Of a stretch of 64,000 bases of DNA, positions 51,086 through 60,584 are shown piece after piece. The notes under the pieces are model-generated. The model was not told the origin of the DNA and did no database searches. It saw only the letters and a program-made list of their open reading frames with translations. The stretch lies in NCBI GenBank assembly GCA_963763365.1, contig CAVXOE010000016.1, positions 62,001-126,000 of the forward strand, written 5' to 3'. Numbering within the stretch: the stretch's first letter is position 1; every line of letters starts with the position of its first letter. A program made the translations under genes and the position numbers. Source of the stretch: VAZQ01 sp963763365. Its GTDB lineage: Bacteria > Pseudomonadota > Alphaproteobacteria > Rhizobiales > Xanthobacteraceae.

Positions 51086-53155
51086 GTGTACCTGGCCATC
51101 GTCTTCTTGCCGCTGCTCGGCTTCCTGATCGCGGGGGGCATTGCGATTGTCGGCGCGCATGCGCGATTCCCCGGAGGGCCGCCGTCGCCGCATGACGATC
51201 ACGCGGGCGGCCATGGCGGCGCCCACCACGCCGATGCCCATCATCACGCCGATGCCCATGCCGGTGAACACGCGCATGAGCCACCGGCGGCTGGCTCGCG
51301 CTTCGCCGAACTGGCGACGACGGTGCTGCTGTTCGCCGCCATGCTGCTGTCGTGGTTCGCCTTCGTGGAGGTCGGCTTCGGACATCACGACGTACGGGTG
51401 CCCCTGTTGCCATGGATCGTCTCCGGCGATCTCAAGGTCGACTGGGCGCTGCGCATCGACACGCTGACCGCCGTGATGCTGGTGGTGGTGACCACCATCT
51501 CGGCCTTCGTGCATCTCTACTCATTCGGTTACATGGCGGACGATCCGTTCCGGCCGCGCTTCTTCTCGTACCTCTCGCTGTTCACCTTCGCCATGCTGAT
51601 GCTGGTGACGGCCGACAACCTCGTTCAATTGTTCTTCGGCTGGGAAGGCGTCGGCCTGATGAGCTACCTGCTCATCGGGTTCTGGTACCAGAAGCCGGAG
51701 GCGAACGCCGCCGCCATCAAGGCCTTCGTCGTCAACCGCGTGGGTGACTTCGGCTTTGCGCTCGGCATCTTCGCGGTCTTCGCGATGACCGGTGCGGTCG
51801 ACTTCGACACCGTGTTCGCGCAGGCGCCCGCTCTCACCGGCAAGACCATGCACTTCCTCAGCTGGGACGTGGATGCGCTGACGCTCATCTGCCTGCTTCT
51901 CTTCATGGGGGCCATGGGCAAGTCGGCGCAGTTCCTGCTGCACACCTGGCTTCCGGACGCCATGGAGGGCCCGACGCCGGTCTCCGCGCTGATCCATGCC
52001 GCCACCATGGTGACGGCCGGCGTGTTCATGGTGGCGCGGCTCTCGCCGCTGTTCGAGCTTGCGCCGACGGCGCAGACTTTCGTGACCTTCATCGGCGGTA
52101 CCACCGCGTTCTTCGCGGCGACCATCGGTCTCGTGCAGAACGACATCAAGCGCATCGTCGCCTATTCGACCTGCTCGCAACTCGGCTACATGTTCGTCGC
52201 GATGGGCTGCGGCGCCTATTCGGTCGGCATGTTCCACCTGTTCACCCACGCGTTCTTCAAGGCGCTGCTGTTCCTCGGTTCGGGTTCGGTGATCCTGGCG
52301 ATGCACCACGAACAGGACATCCGCCACATGGGAGGGCTCAAGGACAAGATCCCGTTCACCTACTGGACCATGGTGATCGGGACGCTGGCACTGACCGGAT
52401 TTCCTCTCACCGCCGGCTATTTCTCCAAGGATGCGATCATCGAAGCGGCCTATGTCGGTCATAACCCGATGGCGCTCTATGGCTGGATCATGACCGTGGT
52501 GGCGGCCTTGCTGACGTCGTTCTATTCCTGGCGGCTGATCCTCAAGACCTTCCACGGCAAGCCGCACGACCAGCACCATTACGAGCAGGCGCGCGAGAGC
52601 CCGCTGGTGATGCTGATTCCGCTCGGGTTCCTCGCCACCGGCTCGATCCTCGCCGGCTACCCGTTCAAGGACCTGTTCACGGGTCACGCGGTCGGCGAGT
52701 TCTTCCGCGACTCGCTCAAGTTCGGCGCGGGCAACCATGTGCTCGAAGACATGCACCACGTGCCGTACGGGATAGCCGTGCTGCCGACCGTGATGATGGT
52801 GCTCGGCTTCATGATCGCGTGGCGCTTCTACATCCAGCGCCCCGAGCTTCCGGTCGAGCTCGCGCGCCAGCAGGCGCCGCTCTACAAGTTCTTGCTCAAC
52901 AAGTGGTACTTCGACGAACTCTACGACGTGATCTTCGTCAAGCCGACCATGTGGCTCGGCCGCTTCCTGTGGAAGAAGGGCGACGGCTGGCTGATCGATG
53001 GGTTCGGCCCGGACGGCGTGTCGCGCTGGGTGCTCTTGGTGACCCGCGACATGATGCGGCTGCAGACCGGCTACCTCTATCACTACGCCTTCGCGATGAT
53101 GGTCGGCGTGGCGGCGTTCATCACCTGGTTCATGTTCCGCGGGGGGGCAGGCTGA
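51086..53155 (+). CDS. nuoL: NADH-quinone oxidoreductase subunit L with histidine-rich loop
   Basis: A 689-residue antiporter-like subunit at the distal end of the membrane arm. It starts with GTG at 51086. The conserved core LFFGWEGVGLMSYLLIGFWYQKPEANAAAIKAFVVNRVGDFGFALGIF and LPDAMEGPTPVSALIHAATMVTAGVFM carries the key acidic and lysine residues of the proton channel. A long horizontal C-terminal helix and anchor follow. Between the first two helices (residues 36-64) there are 11 histidines in 29 residues, mixed with Ala, Asp and Gly. That loop is not part of the core fold. The stop overlaps the nuoM start. Confidence 0.97.
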   Translation: MYLAIVFLPLLGFLIAGGIAIVGAHARFPGGPPSPHDDHAGGHGGAHHADAHHHADAHAGEHAHEPPAAGSRFAELATTVLLFAAMLLSWFAFVEVGFGHHDVRVPLLPWIVSGDLKVDWALRIDTLTAVMLVVVTTISAFVHLYSFGYMADDPFRPRFFSYLSLFTFAMLMLVTADNLVQLFFGWEGVGLMSYLLIGFWYQKPEANAAAIKAFVVNRVGDFGFALGIFAVFAMTGAVDFDTVFAQAPALTGKTMHFLSWDVDALTLICLLLFMGAMGKSAQFLLHTWLPDAMEGPTPVSALIHAATMVTAGVFMVARLSPLFELAPTAQTFVTFIGGTTAFFAATIGLVQNDIKRIVAYSTCSQLGYMFVAMGCGAYSVGMFHLFTHAFFKALLFLGSGSVILAMHHEQDIRHMGGLKDKIPFTYWTMVIGTLALTGFPLTAGYFSKDAIIEAAYVGHNPMALYGWIMTVVAALLTSFYSWRLILKTFHGKPHDQHHYEQARESPLVMLIPLGFLATGSILAGYPFKDLFTGHAVGEFFRDSLKFGAGNHVLEDMHHVPYGIAVLPTVMMVLGFMIAWRFYIQRPELPVELARQQAPLYKFLLNKWYFDELYDVIFVKPTMWLGRFLWKKGDGWLIDGFGPDGVSRWVLLVTRDMMRLQTGYLYHYAFAMMVGVAAFITWFMFRGGAG

Positions 53156-54666
53156 TGATGAGCTGGCCGATTCTCTCCGTCACCACGTTCCTGCCGCTCG
53201 TCGGCGCGCTGTTCATCATGCTCATGCGCTCCGACGGCGAGGCGGAGCAGCGCAACGCCCGCTGGGTCGCGCTCTGGACGACGCTGATCACCTTCGCCAT
53301 CTCGCTTCTGCTGCTCTGGCGCTTCGATCCGACCTCGCCCGAGTTCCAGTTCGTCGAGAGGCGGCCGTGGCTCGGCGGCACGATCAATTACCATATGGGC
53401 CTCGACGGCATCTCGCTGCCGTTCGTGATCCTCACCACCGCGCTGATGCCGATCTGCATCATTGCGAGCTGGCTGCCGATCCAGAAGCGCGTCAAGGAAT
53501 ACATGATCGCGTTCCTGGCGCTCGAGACGCTGATGATCGGCACCTTCTCGGCGCTCGACCTCGTGGTGTTCTATTTGTTCTTTGAAGGCGGCCTCATTCC
53601 GATGTTCCTGATCATCGGAGTCTGGGGCGGGCCGCGACGGGTCTACGCCAGCTTCAAGTTCTTCCTCTATACGCTGCTTGGCTCGGTGCTCATGCTGCTC
53701 GCCATCATGGCGATGTACTGGGACGCCGGCACGACCGAAATCCCGGCGCTGCTGCGTCACGGCTTCCCGCGCGGTTTGCAGACCTGGGCGTGGCTCGCGT
53801 TCTTCGCGTCGTTCGCGGTGAAGATGCCGATGTGGCCGGTGCACACCTGGCTGCCGGACGCGCATGTCGAGGCGCCGACCGCCGGCTCCGTCATCCTTGC
53901 GGCGATCCTCCTGAAGATGGGCGGCTACGGCTTCCTGCGCTTCTCGCTGCCGATGTTCCCGGAAGCCTCGCACGCGCTCGCCCCGCTGGTGTTCGGGCTG
54001 TCGGTCGTGGCGGTGATCTACACCTCGCTCGTCGCGCTGATGCAGGAGGACATGAAGAAGCTCATCGCCTATTCGTCCGTGGCGCATATGGGCTTCGTCA
54101 CCATGGGCATCTTCGCCGCCACCACCCAGGGCGTGGCTGGCGGCATCTTCCAGATGATCTCTCATGGCATCGTTTCGGCCGCGCTGTTCCTCTGCGTCGG
54201 CGTGGTGTACGACCGCATGCACACGCGCGAGATCACGGCCTATGGCGGATTGGTCAACCGCATGCCGCTCTATGCCGTGGCATTCCTGGTATTCACGCTC
54301 GCCAATGTCGGCTTGCCGGGCACGTCTGGCTTCATCGGCGAGTTCCTGGCGCTCATCGGGACGTTCCGGGTGAACACATGGGTGGCGACGCTCGCCACGC
54401 TCGGGGTCATTCTGTCGGCCGCCTATGCGCTCTGGCTCTATCGCAAGGTCGTGCTGGGCGCGCTGACGAAGCCCAGTCTCGCGGGCATCAAAGACCTCGA
54501 TTACCGCGAGATCATCACGCTTGGTCCGCTGGTCATCCTGACCATCCTGTTCGGCATATTTCCGAAGCCTGTCCTCGATCTCTCGGCAGCTTCGGTTGCG
54601 CAACTCCTCGACAACTACAACAAGGCGCTTGGCGCGGCGAAGACCGCCGCCATGCTGCTGCATTAG
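53155..54666 (+). CDS. nuoM: NADH-quinone oxidoreductase subunit M
   Basis: A 503-residue antiporter-like subunit with 14 helices. The ATG at 53155 overlaps the nuoL stop in TGATG. LDLVVFYLFFEGGLIPMFLIIGVWGG contains the conserved channel glutamate. FAVKMPMWPVHTWLPDAHVEAPTAGSVILAAILLKMGGYGFLRF is the family core with the channel lysine. A second lysine half-channel and NVGLPGTSGFIGEFL follow. It pumps protons in the distal membrane arm. The frame is open upstream inside nuoL and is not coding there. Confidence 0.97.
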   Translation: MMSWPILSVTTFLPLVGALFIMLMRSDGEAEQRNARWVALWTTLITFAISLLLLWRFDPTSPEFQFVERRPWLGGTINYHMGLDGISLPFVILTTALMPICIIASWLPIQKRVKEYMIAFLALETLMIGTFSALDLVVFYLFFEGGLIPMFLIIGVWGGPRRVYASFKFFLYTLLGSVLMLLAIMAMYWDAGTTEIPALLRHGFPRGLQTWAWLAFFASFAVKMPMWPVHTWLPDAHVEAPTAGSVILAAILLKMGGYGFLRFSLPMFPEASHALAPLVFGLSVVAVIYTSLVALMQEDMKKLIAYSSVAHMGFVTMGIFAATTQGVAGGIFQMISHGIVSAALFLCVGVVYDRMHTREITAYGGLVNRMPLYAVAFLVFTLANVGLPGTSGFIGEFLALIGTFRVNTWVATLATLGVILSAAYALWLYRKVVLGALTKPSLAGIKDLDYREIITLGPLVILTILFGIFPKPVLDLSAASVAQLLDNYNKALGAAKTAAMLLH

Positions 54667-54690
54667 CCAGGACGTCTCCAGGTTCCGCCA

Positions 54691-56130
54691 ATGAACGAAG
54701 CCGCCGAAATCCCCGCACTGCTGCCGGCCCTGCCGGAGATCGTGCTCGCCGTCGGCGCCATGGCGCTGCTGATGCTGGGCGCGTTCCGTGGCGATGCGGC
54801 GACCAAGGCGATCAACTTGCTCGCGATCCTGCTGCTGGTCGCAGCCGGCGTGATCGTCGTCATGCTGCCCGAAGGCAGGCTCGTTACCTTCGGCGGCAGC
54901 TTCGTGGTCGACGGTTTCGCGCGCTTCCTCAAGCTGCTCGCGCTCGCCGGCTCGGCGGTCGCCATCCTGATGTCGTTCAGCTACTTCGATCGCGGGAAAC
55001 CGCAGCGCTTTGAATACTCGGTCCTGATCCTGCTCTCGACCACCGGGATGCTGCTGCTCGTTTCGGCGTCCGACCTGATTGCGCTCTATCTCGGCCTCGA
55101 ACTGATGAGCCTTGCGCTCTACGTGGTGGCGGCGATCGATCGCGACAACGTGCGCTCGACCGAGGCGGGACTGAAATACTTCGTGCTCGGCGCATTGTCG
55201 TCCGGCATGCTGCTTTACGGCGCTTCGCTGGTGTACGGTTTCGCCGGTACGATTTCGTTTGCCGGCATCGCCAAGGCGGCGAGCCACGGCGGGGTAGGGC
55301 TCACCTTCGGCCTCGTCTTCATGTTCGCCGGCTTCTGCTTCAAGGTCTCGGCGGTGCCGTTCCACATGTGGACGCCCGACGTCTATGAGGGCGCGCCGAC
55401 GCCGATCACGGCGTTCTTCGCCTCCGCGCCCAAAGTCGCCGGCATCGCGATGTTCGTGCGTGCCACCATCGTGGCGTTTCCCGGCATCATGTCGCAATGG
55501 CAGCAGATCGTGGTGTTCGTCGCTATCGCGTCGATGGTGCTCGGCGCCTTCGCCGCCATCGGTCAGCGCAACATCAAGCGGCTGATGGCCTATTCGTCGA
55601 TCGGCCATATGGGCTTTGCGCTCGTCGGGCTTGCGGCCGGCACCGCGGCAGGCGTGCAGGGCGTGCTGGTCTACATGGCGATCTACCTGACGATGACGCT
55701 CGGCGCCTTCGCCTGCATCCTCGCGATGCGGCGCGACGGCGTGATGGTGGAAAACATCTACGATCTCGCCGGGCTCGCGCGCACCCACCCGACGATGGCG
55801 TTCTTCTTCGCGATGCTGTTGTTCTCGCTCGCGGGGATACCGCCGCTCGCGGGGTTCTTCGCCAAGTTCTACGTGTTCCTGGCAGCGATCGAGGCGCACC
55901 TCTTCACGCTTGCGGTGATCGGCGTCGTGTCCAGCGTGGTGGGCGCCTATTATTATCTGCTGATCGTCAAGATCATGTATTTCGACGAGCCTGCGGCGAA
56001 GAATTTCGAACCGATGCCGTATGAGCTGCGCGCAGTGCTGGCCGCCAGCGGGCTGTTCAATCTGCTGTTCTTCGTCTATCCCGCTCCCCTCGTCGATGCT
56101 GCCAATATCGCCGCCAAATCGCTATTCTAG
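54691..56130 (+). CDS. nuoN: NADH-quinone oxidoreductase subunit N
   Basis: A 479-residue antiporter-like subunit with 14 helices, the last gene of the operon proper. ASDLIALYLGLELMSLALYVVAAI carries the channel glutamate. MFAGFCFKVSAVPFHMWTPDVYEGAPTPITAFFASAPKVAGIAM has the conserved lysine. RNIKRLMAYSSIGHMGFALVGL is also typical. It begins 24 bases after nuoM, and birA follows after six bases, so co-transcription with birA and rnj is likely. Confidence 0.97.
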   Translation: MNEAAEIPALLPALPEIVLAVGAMALLMLGAFRGDAATKAINLLAILLLVAAGVIVVMLPEGRLVTFGGSFVVDGFARFLKLLALAGSAVAILMSFSYFDRGKPQRFEYSVLILLSTTGMLLLVSASDLIALYLGLELMSLALYVVAAIDRDNVRSTEAGLKYFVLGALSSGMLLYGASLVYGFAGTISFAGIAKAASHGGVGLTFGLVFMFAGFCFKVSAVPFHMWTPDVYEGAPTPITAFFASAPKVAGIAMFVRATIVAFPGIMSQWQQIVVFVAIASMVLGAFAAIGQRNIKRLMAYSSIGHMGFALVGLAAGTAAGVQGVLVYMAIYLTMTLGAFACILAMRRDGVMVENIYDLAGLARTHPTMAFFFAMLLFSLAGIPPLAGFFAKFYVFLAAIEAHLFTLAVIGVVSSVVGAYYYLLIVKIMYFDEPAAKNFEPMPYELRAVLAASGLFNLLFFVYPAPLVDAANIAAKSLF

Positions 56131-56136
56131 GACCGA

Positions 56137-56907
56137 ATGATCGAGCTTGATCCCAGGGCGTCCACAGCGGGCGTGCGACTCGCGACGCACGAGGTCGTGT
56201 CCTCCACCAATGCGGAGGCCTTGGCGCGGGCGCGCCAGGGTGAGCGCGGCCCGCTCTGGATAGCTGCCGGGCGGCAGACCGCCGGCCGCGGCCGGCGCGG
56301 CCGCGAATGGGTTTCGGCGCCCGGCAATCTCTACGCCAGCCTTCTGCTGACCGATCCGGCGCTCGCCGAGGATTGGCCGCAGCTCTCGTTCGTCTCCGCG
56401 CTCGCGATCCACGATGCGGTCGCGGAGATCGCTCCCGCGCTCAAGCCGAACCTTGCAATCAAATGGCCGAACGATCTTCTGCTGTCGGGTGAGAAATTCG
56501 CCGGCATCCTGATCGAAGGCGAGTCCGGGAATGACGGTGTCGTGGTCGTCGGCATCGGCGTCAATTGCGCGCGTCATCCGTTGGGCACCGATCAGCCGGC
56601 GACCGATCTTGCCGTCGCCGGTGCCTCTGTCACGCCGCAGGCGTTGTTTCGCGAACTCTCCGCCAAGATGCTCGGCCGATTGGCGCAGTGGAACCGAGGG
56701 GAGGGTTTCTCCACCGTCCGCGCCGACTGGCTCGCGCGTGCCATCGGTCTCGGCCAGCATATCGTCGTGCGGCTCCCCGACCGTGAGCTCGCCGGCATCT
56801 TCGAAGCGCTCGACGAGCGTGGCGCTCTCATCCTGCGGCGCTCCGACGGCAGCGCCGCCACCATTACCGCCGGCGACGTGGTCATGCCGGCGGGCTCGCC
56901 GAACTGA
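56137..56907 (+). CDS. birA: biotin--[acetyl-CoA-carboxylase] ligase
   Basis: A 256-residue biotin protein ligase without the N-terminal DNA-binding domain of E. coli BirA. ThemotifVSSTNAEALARARQG-like VVSSTNAEALAR, then AAGRQTAGRGRRGREWVSAPGNLYASLLL contains the GRGRxGR biotinyl-AMP loop. ALKPNLAIKWPNDLLLSGEKFAGILIEGES carries the KWPND catalytic block. It attaches biotin to the carrier subunits of acetyl-CoA and other carboxylases. It lies six bases after nuoN and 11 bases before rnj, an arrangement I recall from other Hyphomicrobiales. It cannot act as a repressor since it lacks the helix-turn-helix. Confidence 0.94.
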   Translation: MIELDPRASTAGVRLATHEVVSSTNAEALARARQGERGPLWIAAGRQTAGRGRRGREWVSAPGNLYASLLLTDPALAEDWPQLSFVSALAIHDAVAEIAPALKPNLAIKWPNDLLLSGEKFAGILIEGESGNDGVVVVGIGVNCARHPLGTDQPATDLAVAGASVTPQALFRELSAKMLGRLAQWNRGEGFSTVRADWLARAIGLGQHIVVRLPDRELAGIFEALDERGALILRRSDGSAATITAGDVVMPAGSPN

Positions 56908-56918
56908 TCGGATCCCGC

Positions 56919-58590
56919 ATGGCGCGCCCGAGCGACGAACTCGTCTTTGCGCCCCTGGGCGGGGTGGGCGAGATCGGCATGAATCTCGCGATCTACGGCT
57001 TCGGCGACGAACGCCGCCGGCAGTGGATCATCGTCGATGTCGGTGTGGCGTTCGCGGGGGACGACCTGCCCGGCATCGACCTGATCCTCCCCGACATCCG
57101 CTACTTGATCGAAGAGCGCAAAAACATTCTCGGCATCGTGCTCACGCACGCGCACGAGGATCATTTCGGTGCGATGCTCGAGCTGTGGCCGCGGCTCAAG
57201 CTCCCGGTCTACGCGACGCCGTTTACCGCCGCGTTGTTGAAGGCCAAGCAGGAGAGCGAGCCGGGGGCTTCACCCATTCCGGTAAACATCGTCCCGCTGG
57301 GCGGGCGGTTCACGCTCGGTCCGTTCGACATCGAGCTCGTCTCGATGGCGCACTCGATCCCGGAATCGAACGGCCTCATCCTGCGCACGTCGCTTGGCGC
57401 CGTGCTTCACACTGGCGACTGGAAGATCGACCCGACTCCCATCATCGGCCCGCCGACCGACGAAGCCAAGCTGCGCGCGCTCGGCGACGCCGGCTGCCTC
57501 GCTCTCATCGGCAATTCGACCAATGCCGTGCGCGAGGGCCGCTCGCCGTCCGAGACCGATGTCGCCAAGACCTTGGCCGAGTTGATCCGCACCGCCCCGG
57601 CGCGCGTTGCGGTCACCACCTTCGCGTCGAACGTGGCACGCATGCGCGCGGTCGCGGAAGCCGCCGCCGCCTGCGACCGCGAGGTCGTGCTGGTGGGCCG
57701 TTCGATGGAGCGCATCGCGCAGGTCGCGCGCGAGACCGGCCATCTCGATGGGATCAGGGACTTCCGGTCGGTCGAGGTCTACGGCCATCTGCCACGCGAC
57801 AAAGTCGTCGCGCTCTGCACCGGCAGCCAGGGCGAGCCGCGCGCCGCGCTCTCCCGCATCGCAGCCGATGATCATCCCGATGTCGCCCTCTCGCACGGCG
57901 ACCGCGTGATCTTTTCTTCGCGCGCCATTCCGGGCAACGAGAAGCTCGTAATGCGGGTGATCAACGGGCTCGTCACCCAGGGCGTCGAAGTCATTACCGA
58001 TCGCACTCACCTGGTGCATGTTTCCGGCCATCCGCGCCGCGCCGAACTCGAAGACATGCTCCGCTGGGTGCGGCCGAAGATCGTGGTACCGGTGCACGGC
58101 GAGGCTTTGCACATGGCCGAGCATGCCGACCTCGCGCGCCGGGTTGGCGTCGGCAAGGTGGTGACATGCCGGGATGGCGACCTCGTCCGGCTGGCGCCCG
58201 GCGACCCTGAGATCATCGACGAGGTGCCGGCCGGCCGGCTCTACAAGGACGGATCGCTGCTCGTTGATGCCGCGCAGCGTACGGTTGCCGACCGGCGGCG
58301 ACTTGGGTTCGCCGGGCTCGTGTCGGTGGCATTGGCGCTGACCGAGAAGGGCGAACTTGCCGCCGACCCCGACGTGCAAATGATTGGCGTGCCGGAGACC
58401 GCGGCCGACGGCCGCGTGATGGCGGAGATCGCTTACAACGCCGTCATCGAAACGTTCGAACTCACTTTCGCGGCCGCGGCGGCGCGACCCGGAGTCCGTT
58501 GCCGAGGCGGTGCGGCGCGCGGTTCGCGCCAAGATCGCCGCGCAGTGGAACAAGAAGCCAATTTGTCACGTGCAGGTCCTGGAGGTGTAG
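56919..58590 (+). CDS. rnj: ribonuclease J, frameshifted near the C-terminus
   Basis: A metallo-beta-lactamase fold ribonuclease with endo- and 5'-exonuclease activity in RNA processing and decay. The metal motif THAHEDH is at residues 76-82, and the N-terminus ELVFAPLGGVGEIGMNLAIYGFG is characteristic. RVAVTTFASNVARMRAVAEAA and LCTGSQGEPRAALSRIA are in the beta-CASP domain. TFASNVARM and VSGHPRRAELEDMLRWVRPKIVVPVHGEALH follow. The frame breaks near 58461, where an extra C is likely; after removal the end reads FESLSRPRRRDPESVAEAV to QVLEV and stops at 58588-58590, giving 556 residues. It follows birA by 11 bases. Confidence 0.92.
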
Positions 58591-58632
58591 ACGCGCCGCT
58601 CGTGTAAGATGCCAGCCAAAAGGGAGGAAACA

Positions 58633-59604
58633 ATGAACAAGACGCTCGGTCTGGCCGGTTTGATTTTTGCGTCCGCGACAATCGTGTTCGCGCAGGATTA
58701 TCCGTCGCGCTACATCACGATCGTCGCGCCGTTTCCGCCCGGCGGCCCGTCCGACACCACCTCGCGGCTGATCGCCGTCCCGATGTCGAAGGCACTCGGA
58801 CAACAGGTCGTAGTCGAGAACGTTACCGGAGCGGGCGGCACCATCGGCTCTGCTCGCGTCGCCAAGGCCGTGCCAGATGGCTACCAGTTGATCTTGTCGG
58901 GCTCCGGCACGCATGCGGCAATCGAATATCTGCACAAAGACCCTCCGTATAAACCCGCGGACTGGGAGCACGTCGGCTTGGTCAACGTCTCGCCGGTCGT
59001 GCTGGTGGCCCGCAAGGCGGTGCCGGCGAACACCCTGCAGGAGTTCATCGCGTATCTGCGCACGAACGAGAAAAAGGTCACCGAAGCCGATGCCGGTGTC
59101 GGGTCCATCTCCAATCTGGCGTGTTCGGTGTTTCATTCGCTCGCCGGCGTCAATCCGACCGTCGTCTCCTACCGGGGTACCCCGCAGGCGACGCAGGATG
59201 TCGTGGCCGGCAACGTCGATTTCGGTTGCAATCAGATCGTCAACATCGCGCCGCATGTGCAGAGCGGTGCGCTCAAGGCCTACGCCACGACCGGTGACAA
59301 GCGCTCGCCGATGCTGCCGGACGTGCCGACCACTGCGGAGGCGGGGCTTGCCGCCTTCAAGCTGACCGTGTGGTTCGGCCTCTCGGCCCCCAAGGGCACG
59401 CCGAAGCCGGTCATCGAAAAGCTGAACAAGGCGCTGGGCGTGGCGCTCGACGATGCCGCGACGGCCAAGCGTTTCGCCGATCTCGGCTACGATGTGGTCC
59501 CGCCCGAACAGCGCTCGGCCGCCTATTTCGACAAATTCTTCCATGATGAGGTTGCGCTCTGGAGCAAGGTCCTGGGCGGGCTCGCGGTTGCGCCGAGGCA
59601 ATGA
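58633..59604 (+). CDS. Bug/TctC-type tripartite tricarboxylate receptor
   Basis: A 323-residue periplasmic receptor. The ATG at 58633 behind gggagga is chosen over one eight codons upstream. The signal peptide (NKTLGLAGLIFASATIVFAQ) precedes DYPSRYITIVAPFPPGGPSDTTSRLIAVPMSKALGQQVVVENVTGAGGTIGSARVAKAVPDGYQLILS-type blocks in the usual order. ALKAYATTGDKRSPMLPDVPTTAEAGLAAFKLTVWFGLSAPKGTPKPVIEKLNKALG follows. It is followed after six bases by a second receptor-like gene with no signal peptide. The ligand is unknown. Confidence 0.93.
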   Translation: MNKTLGLAGLIFASATIVFAQDYPSRYITIVAPFPPGGPSDTTSRLIAVPMSKALGQQVVVENVTGAGGTIGSARVAKAVPDGYQLILSGSGTHAAIEYLHKDPPYKPADWEHVGLVNVSPVVLVARKAVPANTLQEFIAYLRTNEKKVTEADAGVGSISNLACSVFHSLAGVNPTVVSYRGTPQATQDVVAGNVDFGCNQIVNIAPHVQSGALKAYATTGDKRSPMLPDVPTTAEAGLAAFKLTVWFGLSAPKGTPKPVIEKLNKALGVALDDAATAKRFADLGYDVVPPEQRSAAYFDKFFHDEVALWSKVLGGLAVAPRQ

Positions 59605-59610
59605 CGGGGC

Positions 59611-60525
59611 ATGAACTGGAAGCCTGTTCGCGCACTGTCCATCGTCGCAGGCACGCCGCCGGGCGGCGGCCTCGACCGCTCCGCCCGGGCGCTTGCCAAG
59701 TCGATCGAGACGAACAAGCTCGTCGATGTGCCCGTCACGGTCGTCAATGTAGGCGGCGACGGCGGACGCAAGGCCTGGGTTCACATGGAGCAATTTGCCG
59801 GCGACGGCCACGTTGTCGGGATCAGTTCGCCCAACTTGGCGGCCGATTTTCTGATGGGGGTGACCAAGTCCGATCCCGACCGCTTTTCGCCGCTCGCCAT
59901 CCTCTATTCCGAGTACATCGCCTTTGTGGCCCGGTCGGATTCGTCCATTCAAACGGGCGCTGATCTCGTCCGGCGTCTGGCTCAAGATGCCGGCGGCGTC
60001 ACCGTCGCGCTGTCGACCTCGCTCGGCAATTCCAATCACGTGGCGGTCGCCAATGTGGTCCGTCACGCCGGCGGCGATACGCGTGCGCCGAAACTGCGCG
60101 TCTTCGACACCGCGCTCGACGCCGTCGCCGACGTGGTCGCCGGCCATGCCGATATCGGCGCGATCACCGCGGCGAGCGCGGTCCCGGAGCTCGATGCCGG
60201 CGTGCTGCGCGCCATCGCGATCTCGTCGCCGGCGCGGCTCGCCGGTCCCTATGCGTCGACGCCGACCTGGAAAGAGCAGGGGGCTGATTGCGTTGTCGGC
60301 TCCTGGCGCGGGGTGAGCGGACCGCCGGGTCTCGACGCGTCTCAGGTCGCCTTCTGGAAAGCAACGCTCAGGGCCGCGACCCGGACCGAGGAATGGCGAA
60401 CCGACCTCGCCCGGCATTTCTGGACCGAGATGTATCTCGACGGAACCAAGCTGCGGGATTTTCTCGCGCGCGAGCGTGCCGATACGCGCCTCACCCTCGG
60501 CGGGCTCGGGCTACTGTCCGGGTAG
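59611..60525 (+). CDS. Bug/TctC-like protein without signal peptide
   Basis: A 304-residue protein of the Bug receptor fold: VRALSIVAGTPPGGGLDRSARALAKSIE at the N-terminus, DVPVTVVNVGGDGGRKAWVHMEQFAGDGHVVGIS, then SDPDRFSPLAILYSEYIAFVARSDS and AGHADIGAITAASAVPELDAGVLRAIAISSPARLAGPYASTPTWKEQG in family order. It starts directly with the first beta strand. An in-frame stop, the TGA of the preceding gene at 59602, lies nine bases upstream, so no longer start exists. It should therefore stay in the cytoplasm unless exported by another route, or the true N-terminus has been lost. It is probably co-transcribed with the preceding receptor. Confidence 0.82.
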   Translation: MNWKPVRALSIVAGTPPGGGLDRSARALAKSIETNKLVDVPVTVVNVGGDGGRKAWVHMEQFAGDGHVVGISSPNLAADFLMGVTKSDPDRFSPLAILYSEYIAFVARSDSSIQTGADLVRRLAQDAGGVTVALSTSLGNSNHVAVANVVRHAGGDTRAPKLRVFDTALDAVADVVAGHADIGAITAASAVPELDAGVLRAIAISSPARLAGPYASTPTWKEQGADCVVGSWRGVSGPPGLDASQVAFWKATLRAATRTEEWRTDLARHFWTEMYLDGTKLRDFLARERADTRLTLGGLGLLSG

Positions 60526-60584
60526 CCCGCAACCGCGAAGCGCCGTATATGTTCTGGGCCGGGCCGCCGGGCCGCAGGAGAGAA

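Noticed and set aside
48966..51413. 815-codon minus-strand frame opposite nuoH-nuoL
   Set aside because: Composition is that of an antisense frame; no start context or domain.
53083..55899. 938-codon open frame on the minus strand opposite nuoL-nuoN
   Set aside because: Shadow of high-GC coding sequence; rich in Arg, His, Asp and Glu with no family pattern, while the plus strand encodes clear complex I subunits.
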